Shown one piece after another: positions 1 through 5,345 of a DNA stretch of 10,573 nt; positions within the stretch are counted from its first letter, which is position 1, and the number at the start of each line of letters is the position of its first letter. The stretch spans positions 1 to 10,573 of the forward strand of contig QNGA01000020.1 of NCBI GenBank assembly GCA_003298465.1, read 5' to 3'. Origin of the DNA: a halophilic archaeon (GTDB taxonomy: Archaea; Halobacteriota; Halobacteria; Halobacteriales; Haladaptataceae). A program made the position numbers and the translations under genes. Below the pieces are notes generated by a model. It made no database searches. It had not been told where the DNA came from and worked only from the letters and a program-made list of their open reading frames with translations.

Positions 1-127
1 AGTATGAGTCTAAATGTAGTTTACCATGCAGAAAATATTTGTATGTTGATTTTAAGTAGATAAATGGAGTATGAAAGAACATACAGAAAGTAGTTCAAAA
101 GAAGATCCAAAAGATAAATTAGAGTAT
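1..127. repeat. Terminal direct repeat, left copy (circular closure)
   Basis: These 127 bases recur without a mismatch at 10447-10573. Exact redundancy at both ends of a contig, with the length of a common assembly k-mer (127), is the usual mark of a circular molecule cut open at an arbitrary point. It is probably not a biological repeat. The copy contains the start of the Tat protein gene (ATG at 71) and its upstream region, so that gene reads through the junction. The unique circle is 10,446 bp. Confidence 0.93.
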
Positions 128-1045
128 AATAAGAGTACCAGTCGACGTCAATTTTTACAATTAGCCAGTGTGACAGGCGCGTTTACCATTGGTTCTGGTA
201 AGTTTATTAAAACAGTTGAAGGGAAAGAAAAAGAAGTTTATATTCCAGATGGACGGAAGGTTCCTGCTTCTCAAATCACAGCAAAGGAGAACGCAGGAGT
301 TGGTGTTCGACCTGAAGAGGTTGAACGGAAAATTCCGGAGAATTCCGAGAACGTCCATTCAACAGGTGATAATACGCCTGCAACAAATGTCCATAAATGG
401 CTTGCCTATACGCGGGATGAATTCCTCAACGGTAATTATTCACAGATGCAGGTCGATTTTACTGTTCCTGAAACCCCATTAGCGTGGGAAGGAACAAATT
501 ATCCAAATATGTTCTACTTTCCTGCATTCCAAAATTGTGATAATTTCTGTTATGGTGGGAGACAAATTATCATTCAACCAGTGCTTCAGTGGAATTGGGA
601 ATCATTCAACACTGGCAATGGATATCCCCAAGAATGGTCAATAGCTGCGTGGTGGGCTGACAATCAAGGTAATATGGTTCACGGTGAACTTATCGATGCA
701 AGTGTCGGTGATTCACTTTGGGGATATATGGATTATCAGTATGACGGACAATGGTATATAGAGATATACAATAATGATACAGGGGAGTATTCCGATCTCT
801 ACACACCTGATTTTAGTTCTTATACTTGGGATCATTCGTATATGACGCTTGAAGCAGCTGGCTATGATGAAGGAGATTGTCAACAAATTCCTGGAAACTG
901 TATATTCGAAAATATTTATTTAGAAGATAGTAATGGAAATGCGACTAAGGCAGAGTGGGGAACACACTCCAATAATAGCTGTAGTGTATATGCGGAAGAA
1001 TTAAGCCAAAGTAAAATAAAAATAAATACCCCAACAAGAGATTAA
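71..1045 (+). CDS. Tat-exported Cys/Trp-rich secreted protein, function unknown
   Basis: The 324-residue protein opens with a polar, charged leader and a twin-arginine motif, STSRRQFLQ (Arg25-Arg26), followed by a modest hydrophobic stretch (residues 28-41), so it is predicted to be exported folded by Tat. Residues 50-105 look like a charged linker or propeptide. Residues 108-310 look like one globular domain rich in Trp, Tyr and Gly, with FYFPAFQN (148-155), IIIQPVLQWNW (166-176), WSIAAWW (189-195) and a GDSLWG turn (213-218). Five cysteines lie at 156, 160, 270, 277 and 304, so at least one or two disulfides are possible. The Q-P-V-L-Q-W / W-S-I-A-A-W pattern recalls concanavalin-like beta-sandwich secreted proteins of actinobacteria and fungi, and loosely the glutamic peptidases, but I cannot name the family. 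GC is near 40 percent, well below the plasmid backbone. The ATG has GGAG only one base upstream, so initiation is probably leaderless or from a very short leader (AT-rich candidate box near 33-40). The lipoprotein gene follows 80 bases later on the same strand. Confidence 0.85.
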   Translation: MKEHTESSSKEDPKDKLEYNKSTSRRQFLQLASVTGAFTIGSGKFIKTVEGKEKEVYIPDGRKVPASQITAKENAGVGVRPEEVERKIPENSENVHSTGDNTPATNVHKWLAYTRDEFLNGNYSQMQVDFTVPETPLAWEGTNYPNMFYFPAFQNCDNFCYGGRQIIIQPVLQWNWESFNTGNGYPQEWSIAAWWADNQGNMVHGELIDASVGDSLWGYMDYQYDGQWYIEIYNNDTGEYSDLYTPDFSSYTWDHSYMTLEAAGYDEGDCQQIPGNCIFENIYLEDSNGNATKAEWGTHSNNSCSVYAEELSQSKIKINTPTRD

Positions 1046-1125
1046 CAGAAATAAATATTCCATTGGCGAAAAAAGCTATTTGAGCCTCCGGAATGCTTAA
1101 CTGGGATTCTACCGTATTGTATCAT

Positions 1126-1578
1126 ATGAAAAGAACCCTCTTTGCTACTGTCGTTATCCTCTTAGCAGCTGGTTGTATATCCGGGGTGCAATCAGAAAAA
1201 GGAATGAACAACCAAACAACAATTGAGACAGAATATATTTCAAAGCAAAAAGCAGCTTCTGCTGCTAATGTGGAGAATATTCACCAATCAGAGGCATCAG
1301 CTCATTTCTACTATGTGAATAAAAACGGTACATGGTACCATGCACAGCGGGATGGTACTAGAGGTCATGAGGTGAAATCCAATAAGCAAACTAAAGATCA
1401 AGATGGGACACGTTATTCATTAAATAATATAACAACTCCTCTCAAAGATCATCGTCCAGTATATGTCTGGAAAATCGTTGTTCCTGCGGATTATAGCGGT
1501 GAAAATCGTCATGGCGCTAGTGTCTATATTGTCGACGGAAAACAAAGCAAAGTCATTGCTACGTTCCATGCTCCGTGA
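1126..1578 (+). CDS. Small secreted lipoprotein, PepSY-like
   Basis: Read from ATG 1126 the protein has 150 residues and begins with a textbook lipoprotein signal: MKRT, a hydrophobic core and the lipobox LAAGC with Cys17. This start is preferred to the in-frame ATG at 1093, which would put 11 polar residues before the signal. The signal has Lys-Arg rather than Arg-Arg, so it may be a Sec substrate, although many haloarchaeal lipoproteins use Tat. The mature part is hydrophilic. It has YISKQKAASAAN (37-48), then two blocks (FYYVNKNGTWYHA at 61-73, and PVYVWKIVVP at 111-120), then SVYIVDGKQSKVIATF (132-147). The arrangement of a short Ala-rich helix, a strand, and a final strand ending in a D-G-x-x-x-K-V-I turn resembles the PepSY fold, some members of which inhibit peptidases. 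This is a visual likeness only. The gene follows the Tat protein gene and shares its low GC, so the two probably arrived together. A role as surface-anchored inhibitor or immunity factor is inference. Confidence 0.75.
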   Translation: MKRTLFATVVILLAAGCISGVQSEKGMNNQTTIETEYISKQKAASAANVENIHQSEASAHFYYVNKNGTWYHAQRDGTRGHEVKSNKQTKDQDGTRYSLNNITTPLKDHRPVYVWKIVVPADYSGENRHGASVYIVDGKQSKVIATFHAP

Positions 1579-1642
1579 TAGTGATTTAATCCCCTGATTA
1601 GAGCGAAATCGATTTCCTTGTGATGATGATCATTGGAAGCAG

Positions 1643-1690
1643 TAGTTCCACATAGGGAGTTGGCACTCCTTATCACGAACTGTGGGACTA
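1643..1690. repeat. Two-part imperfect hairpin
   Basis: The outer arms TAGTTCCACA (1643-1652) and TGTGGGACTA (1681-1690) pair over 10 bp with one G-U. Inside, AGGGAGT (1654-1660) pairs with ACTCCTT (1665-1671) around a TGGC loop, leaving nine unpaired bases on the 3' side. This could be a folded RNA or a single-strand origin structure. Confidence 0.5.
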
Positions 1691-1693
1691 GAC

Positions 1694-1705
1694 TCTGGTA
1701 CCAGA
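1694..1705. repeat. Perfect 12-bp palindrome (operator-like)
   Basis: TCTGGTACCAGA is self-complementary. GA and TC flank it symmetrically one base further out, giving an 18-bp imperfect palindrome. It resembles a dimeric protein binding site; the partner is unknown. Confidence 0.45.
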
Positions 1706-1940
1706 TTCATTTACGGTACTATCTACCCCGACGCTGTCTTGCGATTCACTTCTGTCCCTACTAGCTATGTATGATTATTGACGTAGAATCTGGCGACATA
1801 CGTATCAAATTGGGGAGGGGAAATTCACGGTGTGTGCCAGCCATGGGTTAGTAGCTGACGCTAACAAACTAGTTTATTTCAGCAGATATTCTCCTCCATA
1901 CAGGCAACATCCCTTTTACGGTTGTCTTCATCGACTCATT

Positions 1941-1962
1941 TGTCCGTCTGAAAAGGCGGACA
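1941..1962 (+). repeat. 9-bp stem with GAAA tetraloop
   Basis: TGTCCGTCT (1941-1949) pairs with AGGCGGACA (1954-1962), one pair being G-U, across a GAAA loop. GAAA is a stable GNRA-type tetraloop, so this hairpin would form well in RNA. It ends six bases before the ATG of a possible 43-codon frame (1968), so it could be a leader structure for that frame or an independent element. Confidence 0.5.
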
Positions 1963-1967
1963 GAAGA

Positions 1968-2099
1968 ATGGAAGCACGCAACTCCATGTTGATTGCTTCC
2001 AGCCTGATCACAGGCGGCTGCACGCTTGTAGCGAACCAGAATCCTTCTGGATGGCTACTCGTCGTCTGTGGGATGATGGTATGGAAGTGTGGCGAGTGA
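1968..2099 (+). CDS. Possible 43-aa membrane miniprotein
   Basis: A short frame from ATG 1968 encodes MEARNSMLIASSLITGG and then a second hydrophobic stretch GWLLVVCGMMVW before ending in KCGE. Two hydrophobic segments with a short polar turn would make a small hairpin membrane protein with three cysteines. The same frame stays open upstream to 1830, but that extension has no typical haloarchaeal composition and crosses the GAAA hairpin, so I would not include it. There is no good ribosome binding site. It may be chance, and the hydrophobic pattern is the only support. Confidence 0.2.
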   Translation: MEARNSMLIASSLITGGCTLVANQNPSGWLLVVCGMMVWKCGE

Positions 2100-2186
2100 G
2101 CCACGTTCCAAGGAAGTTCACTCGCCCAGATCACGCATTCTTTCGGACGGGATTGGACGCACTGACTGCCGTCCGTGTGTACATGG

Positions 2187-2219
2187 TGTTCCATGGAACA
2201 TCAATGTTTCCACGGAAAC
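2187..2219. repeat. Two adjacent palindromes next to iterons
   Basis: TGTTCCATGGAACA (2187-2200) is a perfect 14-bp palindrome. Six bases later GTTTCC-AC-GGAAAC (2206-2219) repeats the same theme with a slightly different core. The two share the half-site GTT(T)CC and lie directly before the tandem repeats that start at 2224. Together they look like binding sites for one dimeric protein at a replication or partition locus. Confidence 0.6.
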
Positions 2220-2223
2220 GCAT

Positions 2224-2285
2224 TGTAAGTCACCCAGAATGCACTGTAAGTCACCTAGAGTGCACCGTAAACGCGCAGAATGCAC
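2224..2285. repeat. Three tandem ~21-bp repeats (iterons)
   Basis: Unit 1 (2224-2244) and unit 2 (2245-2265) are each 21 bp, follow without a gap and differ at only two positions. Both begin TGTAAGTCACC and end TGCAC. Unit 3 (2266-2285) is a degenerate 20-bp copy that begins CGTAA and ends CAGAATGCAC. A further half-like CGTAAGTCG lies near 2320. A period of 21 bp is two helical turns, so bound proteins would line up on one face of the DNA. This is typical of plasmid iteron origins and of centromeres bound by RHH proteins. I saw no further clear copies elsewhere in the window. Confidence 0.7.
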
Positions 2286-2431
2286 CTATCGTGCTGTATA
2301 GAACGTGCATAGTACATCGTAAGTCGAACGAAATCCCCGAACCTCATCTAACTTCTTAGAACGTACGAGTCGAGATAGTTACCTTCAGTTCCAATTCTCT
2401 ACGGTTAGCAGCACGTAATAACGTCAAGCAG

Positions 2432-2986
2432 CTACAGTAACATCGAGATGATTTGAAGCAAGAAACCAAACCCGATAATACTGATTCCACTTCGGCGTAC
2501 ACGTCCTTCTAGGGAACGTAATTCCTCATTCAGTATAGCATTCAAATCGCCGAAATCCCAGATACCCATGTGATTATCAGAGGAATCGTAGACATTGACC
2601 CCAATACCGTCAAAAGTGCCAATAACAAGTTGAGTTGCTAAGTCAGATGTTTCCTCTGTAAACTCCACACCTTTATCGGCAGTACGGGGAATATCTACCA
2701 TTACATCCATTAGGAGCGCAAATACCGCTGGATATTTGTCGCGATGGATTTCAGAGAGTCCGAGCAGCTTGTCTTGTGCCTTCTTCATCAAATTATGTTT
2801 AAACGGAGAACTGAATAACGGGATATCAGGTATTGCAAGGATGAACGCGCCAAGAATGTCGATTATAAGCCCAGTCATGAGAACAGGGCTTTGGCTTCTA
2901 GGACTCAGAAAATAGACTAGCAAAATAGCAAGGACCACAGCAAACCCGAACATCCATCGTGCCTTCAGGAAGATAATTCGATTCAT
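2432..2986 (-). CDS. Three-segment membrane protein, plasmid-borne, unknown function
   Basis: The 184-residue protein has two closely spaced N-terminal membrane segments (about residues 10-28 and 33-57, the second containing GLIIDILGAFILA) and a C-terminal one (about 167-184). Between them lies a soluble domain of about 105 residues (60-165) with mixed charge and the stretch GTFDGIGVNVYDSSDNHMGIWDFG split over 123-146. I do not recognise the family. The start ATG overlaps the stop codon of the upstream RHH/coiled-coil gene by one base (TAATG), so the two are almost certainly co-translated and probably work together. With an upstream partner that has a DNA-binding head and a Trp-rich, potentially membrane-seeking tail, a role in tethering the plasmid or its replication complex to the membrane is possible but not shown. 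GC is lower than in the mobilization genes. Confidence 0.8.
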   Translation of the reverse strand: MNRIIFLKARWMFGFAVVLAILLVYFLSPRSQSPVLMTGLIIDILGAFILAIPDIPLFSSPFKHNLMKKAQDKLLGLSEIHRDKYPAVFALLMDVMVDIPRTADKGVEFTEETSDLATQLVIGTFDGIGVNVYDSSDNHMGIWDFGDLNAILNEELRSLEGRVRRSGISIIGFGFLLQIISMLL

Positions 2987-3339
2987 TAACTCGGTTCACC
3001 GAACAGCCACCACTTCGCACGTCGCCATGCTGGAGCCTGACGGCGCTCACGTCGCTCCTCAGCCAGAGACTTCTCCTCCTCGACGTACTCAACTAACTCT
3101 TCGTGTTCATCTATACGGCTGTTTGTCGCGGCTAACTGACGTTGCAGTCGTTCGTTCTCAGTACGAAGTCGTTCTAACTCGTCTTTGAGTCGGCTAGACT
3201 CATGGCGGGATTCAATGAGACTACGGATGTACTCAGCGCGACTTACTCCTAACTCGTCAGCCTCATCGTCAAGATCGTCTACTTTTGGTTTCTCAAGCCG
3301 TACAGTGACGTTCTTCCGCTCTACACTCTCCTGACTCAT
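2986..3339 (-). CDS. RHH DNA-binding protein with long coiled coil
   Basis: The 117-residue, highly charged protein divides into three parts. Residues 9-45 (NVTVRLEKPKVDDL, then GVSRAEYIRSLIESR) follow the strand-helix-helix pattern of CopG/Arc-type RHH dimers. Residues 48-100 are a continuous heptad-like helix rich in Glu, Arg and Leu, a long coiled coil. The tail APAWRRAKWWLFGEP (102-116) is short, Arg/Trp-rich and amphipathic and could bind membrane or a partner. Plasmid-encoded RHH proteins often repress their own promoter or bind centromere or origin repeats. The nearest candidate target here is the 21-bp iteron array at 2224-2285, on the far side of the co-translated membrane gene. The start ATG is followed by a typical polar N-terminus, with no better alternative upstream. 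Not ParG or CopG by name; the family identity is open. Confidence 0.85.
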   Translation of the reverse strand: MSQESVERKNVTVRLEKPKVDDLDDEADELGVSRAEYIRSLIESRHESSRLKDELERLRTENERLQRQLAATNSRIDEHEELVEYVEEEKSLAEERRERRQAPAWRRAKWWLFGEPS

Positions 3340-3661
3340 AGTTATCGACTAGTGACTTAGACGCGACTCACAAGTAACTGCGTCAGACGTATGGCAGACA
3401 AAAATCAAGGACTGTGTCCGCTACGTAACGGTATTAGAAGGTTAGTATACCGTCTAGATGGGCAAAGTTTAACAGGGTGGTTGCTGATAGTCGCGACTAG
3501 AAGCGATAAAAAATACGGCGGGAAGAAGGCCTAGTACACTTTCTTCTCCGTCACGGTGGTGCTTAAGCGTTTCCATAGCGATAGTGGTAACTATCGTAAC
3601 ATGCCGTGACAGTGCTCCCCCGTCACTGCCGTCAAATCGGGAATGAACACGACTGACGAGA
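3340..3661. promoter_or_regulatory. Divergent control region between two regulator genes
   Basis: This 322-base gap separates the RHH/coiled-coil gene (-) from the winged-helix-like gene (+), so it must hold both promoters. A perfect 7-bp inverted repeat, CGATAGT-GGTA-ACTATCG, lies at 3579-3596. The motif CCGT(C/G)AC occurs at 3548 (within the palindrome CCGTCACGG), 3604 and 3620, and twice more just inside the + gene (3772 and 3781), so it may be a repeated protein site. I could not assign TATA boxes with confidence. Confidence 0.45.
3579..3596. repeat. Perfect 7-bp inverted repeat upstream of 3662 gene
   Basis: CGATAGT and ACTATCG flank a 4-base GGTA centre, about 65 bases before the start codon of the winged-helix-like gene. 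It is suitably placed for an autoregulatory operator. Confidence 0.45.
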
Positions 3662-4396
3662 ATGAGCGAACACGAGCACGATGTCACTACGGCAGTGGAA
3701 CAGGCACTAGATATGGCGGTCAAAGGTTTCGAGAAGCACACAGACGCACCAGAGAGCTTCGTGAGCAAATTCCGTGACGTCCGTGACGAAGCGGTCGAGC
3801 AAGTTGCAGACCTGGAAGAGACGGTCAGTGACGAGATTGAGAACCAAGCTACAGTCGAGTGGCGTGGCAAAGAGAACCAGGCGGAAAACCTATGGGTTGG
3901 GAATTATCCAATTGGCAAAGCCGTCAAACGTCATGGTGATCGTCTGAACAACCATGACGAGCGTCTAGATGTGGTTGAAGGTACGTCCAACCCCCAGGGT
4001 CAAGGCACTGAGAATACGCCGACAGATGATTGGAGTCCCATTGAGCGGCTAGCATACTTCGATGAAGACGATCTCGCTGATAACGTCACTGCAAGCGACC
4101 GTCGCGCCACAGTAATCTTCGAGCACTGGAAGCAGTGGAGTACGAACACACCGAAGGGACAGTTGATGAAGACGGGTGACGACAGTCTCCGCTCACTCCT
4201 CTCCACGGCGTGCGACGAGCATTTGTCGTGGAAGCAAGTGTATCGGGCGTGCCGTCACGTGGAGCGACTGTCGAAGGGCGCGATCACGTTCTACCAGCAC
4301 GACAAGCACGGACACGTCCTCCACCAGCACCAGTCGTTCCCATCCCGACAAACACAGTCAGGCACTTCGCTGTCAGCGTCGTCAGCGGGAACATAG
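3662..4396 (+). CDS. Coiled-coil / winged-helix-like protein, candidate replication initiator
   Basis: This acidic protein of 244 residues has an N-terminal helical half (about 5-66, with DEAVEQVADLEETVSDEIENQ-type heptads split over 42-62), a short W-containing segment (67-105), a Gly/Asn/Thr linker (106-123) and a C-terminal domain from WSPIERL (124). That domain (SPIERLA, NVTASDRRATVIFEHW, LSWKQVYRACRHVERL) follows the layout of a winged-helix family that I remember as common in small haloarchaeal plasmids and viruses: an opening S/T-P-I/L-E motif, a helix with N-x-x-R-A, then a recognition-helix-like segment. No catalytic motif (HUH, tyrosine recombinase, Walker) is visible. No other gene on the plasmid looks like a replication protein, so this is the leading candidate for Rep by elimination; a copy-control or transcription regulator is equally possible. 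The last 20 residues (Ser/Thr/Gln-rich) look unstructured. Confidence 0.75.
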   Translation: MSEHEHDVTTAVEQALDMAVKGFEKHTDAPESFVSKFRDVRDEAVEQVADLEETVSDEIENQATVEWRGKENQAENLWVGNYPIGKAVKRHGDRLNNHDERLDVVEGTSNPQGQGTENTPTDDWSPIERLAYFDEDDLADNVTASDRRATVIFEHWKQWSTNTPKGQLMKTGDDSLRSLLSTACDEHLSWKQVYRACRHVERLSKGAITFYQHDKHGHVLHQHQSFPSRQTQSGTSLSASSAGT

Positions 4397-4422
4397 GAGT
4401 AGGCGTCAGAACACCATTCCCG

Positions 4423-4438
4423 AGAGGGATGACCCTCT
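4423..4438 (+). terminator. Possible hairpin terminator after 3662 gene
   Basis: AGAGGG-ATGA-CCCTCT is a perfect 6-bp stem starting 27 bases after the stop codon. No T-run follows directly; the next T-rich tract (4498-4512) is about 60 bases further on, which may be the real archaeal termination signal. Confidence 0.35.
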
Positions 4439-4488
4439 AAGGACCCAGACACCACGGCGGTGAAAACAACACTCTCATACCGTCAGGT

Positions 4489-4601
4489 AAATCCTATTAT
4501 TTATTTTATTTTAAGTAGTGTAGTAGTAGGGTAGTGACCACTGTGGTTGGTTGGCCACTGACGACGCTGTCAGTGATCCGGGGGACCGCTGTCAGTCACT
4601 C
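4489..4601. other. AT-rich tract followed by repeats, candidate replication origin
   Basis: A nearly pure A/T stretch (about 4494-4513) could melt easily. It is followed by ACCACTGTGGT (4537-4547, palindrome around a central T), CACTGAC-gacgct-GTCAGTG (4556-4575, perfect 7-bp arms) and two direct copies of CGCTGTCAGT (4565-4574 and 4587-4596) whose starts lie 22 bp apart. TCAGTCACTC ends the array (4592-4601) and recurs at 4833-4842. An AT-rich unwinding element beside helically phased repeats and next to a putative DNA-binding initiator gene is classic origin architecture. It competes with the iteron locus at 2224-2285 for that role. Confidence 0.45.
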
Positions 4602-4714
4602 ATTGTTACAACATTGACTACTCTCATACTTCGACCGCGACCGCAAACACGTTCTCCTCCCTTCGGTCGTCGATGCGCTCGGGCCGACGGGTCGACCCAC
4701 AAGGGGTCGCTTCC

Positions 4715-4748
4715 GTCCGCGAAGCGCGGACTGGGACCCGCGCTTCGC
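4715..4748. repeat. Two mutually exclusive strong hairpins
   Basis: GTCCGCG (4715-4721) can pair with CGCGGAC (4725-4731) around AAG. Alternatively GCGAAGCGCGG (4719-4729) can pair perfectly over 11 bp with CCGCGCTTCGC (4738-4748) across an 8-base loop. The two stems share bases, so only one can form at a time, as in a switch or a strand-specific origin structure. Confidence 0.6.
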
Positions 4749-4785
4749 TGTTCCCTCGCTCGGACTGATTGCTGAGCCTCCGACA

Positions 4786-4799
4786 GTGATCGCGATCAC
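4786..4799. repeat. Perfect 14-bp palindrome
   Basis: GTGATCGCGATCAC is fully self-complementary and has the look of a dimer binding site. Its neighbour is unclear; no gene starts within 200 bases. Confidence 0.5.
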
Positions 4800-4894
4800 G
4801 ATGTGTCTCCTGCCGCGGTTCAGCTACATGCATCAGTCACTCCAAGGCCCAGAACAGCGGAGCGACGGCCACCGCCGAGCGGAGCGGGCGGAAG

Positions 4895-4910
4895 CGGGGG
4901 CTTGCCCCCG
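4895..4910. repeat. G/C hairpin
   Basis: CGGGGGC-TT-GCCCCCG has 7-bp all-GC arms; the tight centre means the innermost pair would open. It would act as a strong block in single-stranded DNA or RNA. Confidence 0.5.
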
Positions 4911-4947
4911 ACCCGCACGCTGGGCCGCATAAGCGACCGCAGGGGAG

Positions 4948-4962
4948 CGCCACCGAGTGGCG
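4948..4962. repeat. Short perfect hairpin
   Basis: CGCCAC-CGA-GTGGCG has 6-bp arms and a 3-base loop, and lies about 50 bases past the stop codon of the small membrane protein gene on the minus strand. It could serve as a terminator for that gene, although no T-run is seen in the expected direction. Confidence 0.4.
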
Positions 4963-5011
4963 GTTGCGAAAAATTCCTCTAATGTACTGTAGACATATTA
5001 TATAATCAACT

Positions 5012-5227
5012 CTACTTGGTATATATGAATGCAAATGTTCCTATTCCAATCAATAATGTGGCGATCCCAGGAACAAAATACACTACGTTCGGAAGTGGCC
5101 CACAAGGCTGGTTGGCTGCGAGATTGCACATTTTGCGTTGGAAGGAATACCAAATTACAGCTGATCCGATAATCATAATAGATATGCTTATGTACAGAAT
5201 TAATTGGTTTCTGCTGGTCTTAGCCAT
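5012..5227 (-). CDS. 71-aa two-helix membrane protein, divergent from protease
   Basis: The protein begins MAKTSRNQ and has two hydrophobic segments (about residues 8-29 and 48-68). Between them lies a short loop with Cys34 and Cys42. By the positive-inside rule the Lys/Arg-bearing N-terminus stays inside, which places the Cys loop outside where a disulfide could form. ATG 5227 is chosen because it gives a normal membrane-protein N-terminus. A GTG at 5269 would add 14 residues, and a TATA-like run near 5287-5297 would suit a leaderless transcript from there, so the start is not settled. The gene faces away from the Tat-exported serine protease and shares its low GC and promoter region. That arrangement suggests a linked job such as protection, anchoring or sensing, but nothing in the sequence proves it. 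I do not recognise a family. Confidence 0.65.
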   Translation of the reverse strand: MAKTSRNQLILYISISIMIIGSAVIWYSFQRKMCNLAANQPCGPLPNVVYFVPGIATLLIGIGTFAFIYTK

Positions 5228-5286
5228 ATAAGCGAAAAATGCTTCTCCAGATAAAGACTTTACGTACACTTAAATCGCTATTTTAC

Positions 5287-5297
5287 TATAATATATA
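5287..5297 (-). promoter_or_regulatory. TATA-like element for small membrane protein gene
   Basis: An alternating A/T run here reads TATATTATAG on the minus strand. An archaeal start site about 26 bases downstream would fall near 5267, next to the GTG at 5269 and 40 bases before ATG 5227. Confidence 0.35.
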
Positions 5298-5308
5298 CAT
5301 ACGGTGAA

Positions 5309-5316
5309 TATAAAAG
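5309..5316 (+). promoter_or_regulatory. TATA box of the serine protease gene
   Basis: TATAAAAG is a near-ideal archaeal TATA box, preceded by a purine-rich GGTGAA that could be the TFB-binding element. Its centre lies about 26 bases before 5338, so the transcript would begin some 8 bases ahead of ATG 5346. GGGG at 5337-5340 sits at the predicted start and would offer little ribosome-binding help, in line with near-leaderless initiation. Confidence 0.55.
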
Positions 5317-5345
5317 TATTAAGTTAATATAATAATGGGGTTGTA

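Larger units (their letters stand above)
1579..1967. other. Gene-poor region with clustered palindromes
   Basis: I see no convincing gene in these 389 bases. The first 130 bases hold four inverted repeats in a row: GAAATCGATTTC (1605-1616), ATGATCAT (1626-1633), a long two-part hairpin (1643-1690) and TCTGGTACCAGA (1694-1705). ATACGTAT follows at 1798-1805. Such density fits a control region, an RNA gene or part of a replication origin. A weak hairpin TAATC-CCCT-GATTA at 1587-1600 just after the lipoprotein stop could help terminate its transcript. Confidence 0.5.
4618..4970. other. GC-rich hairpin field without a gene
   Basis: This roughly 350-base stretch is far richer in G+C than its flanks and contains no frame with convincing protein character; the open frames across it are low-complexity Arg/Ser/Pro shadows. 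It carries a series of strong inverted repeats (4715-4748, 4786-4799, 4895-4910, 4948-4962). It could be a single-strand or lagging-strand origin, a structured RNA, or an intergenic repeat block carried between haloarchaeal plasmids. It ends abruptly at an A-rich stretch (about 4969) where the AT-rich protease module begins. Confidence 0.5.

Noticed and set aside
1..127. Biological long terminal repeat or integrated-element attachment site
   Set aside because: The exact identity, its place at both window ends and its length of 127 fit circular assembly overlap; there is no integrase or transposase.
1830..1967. Upstream extension of the 43-codon frame to give an 89-aa protein
   Set aside because: The extension has no recognisable domain, crosses the GAAA hairpin, and lacks the acidic composition seen in the plasmid's other genes.
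2224..2285. CRISPR array
   Set aside because: The repeats are directly tandem with no spacers, only three units, and no cas genes are present.
2051..2359. 102-aa open frame on + across the iteron region
   Set aside because: It runs straight through the palindromes and tandem repeats; its repeated peptide is just the translation of the DNA repeats.
4551..4833. Several 65-75-aa frames on both strands in the GC-rich block
   Set aside because: Arg/Ser/Pro-rich low-complexity products, no start signals, and overlapping on both strands, typical of chance frames in high-GC DNA.
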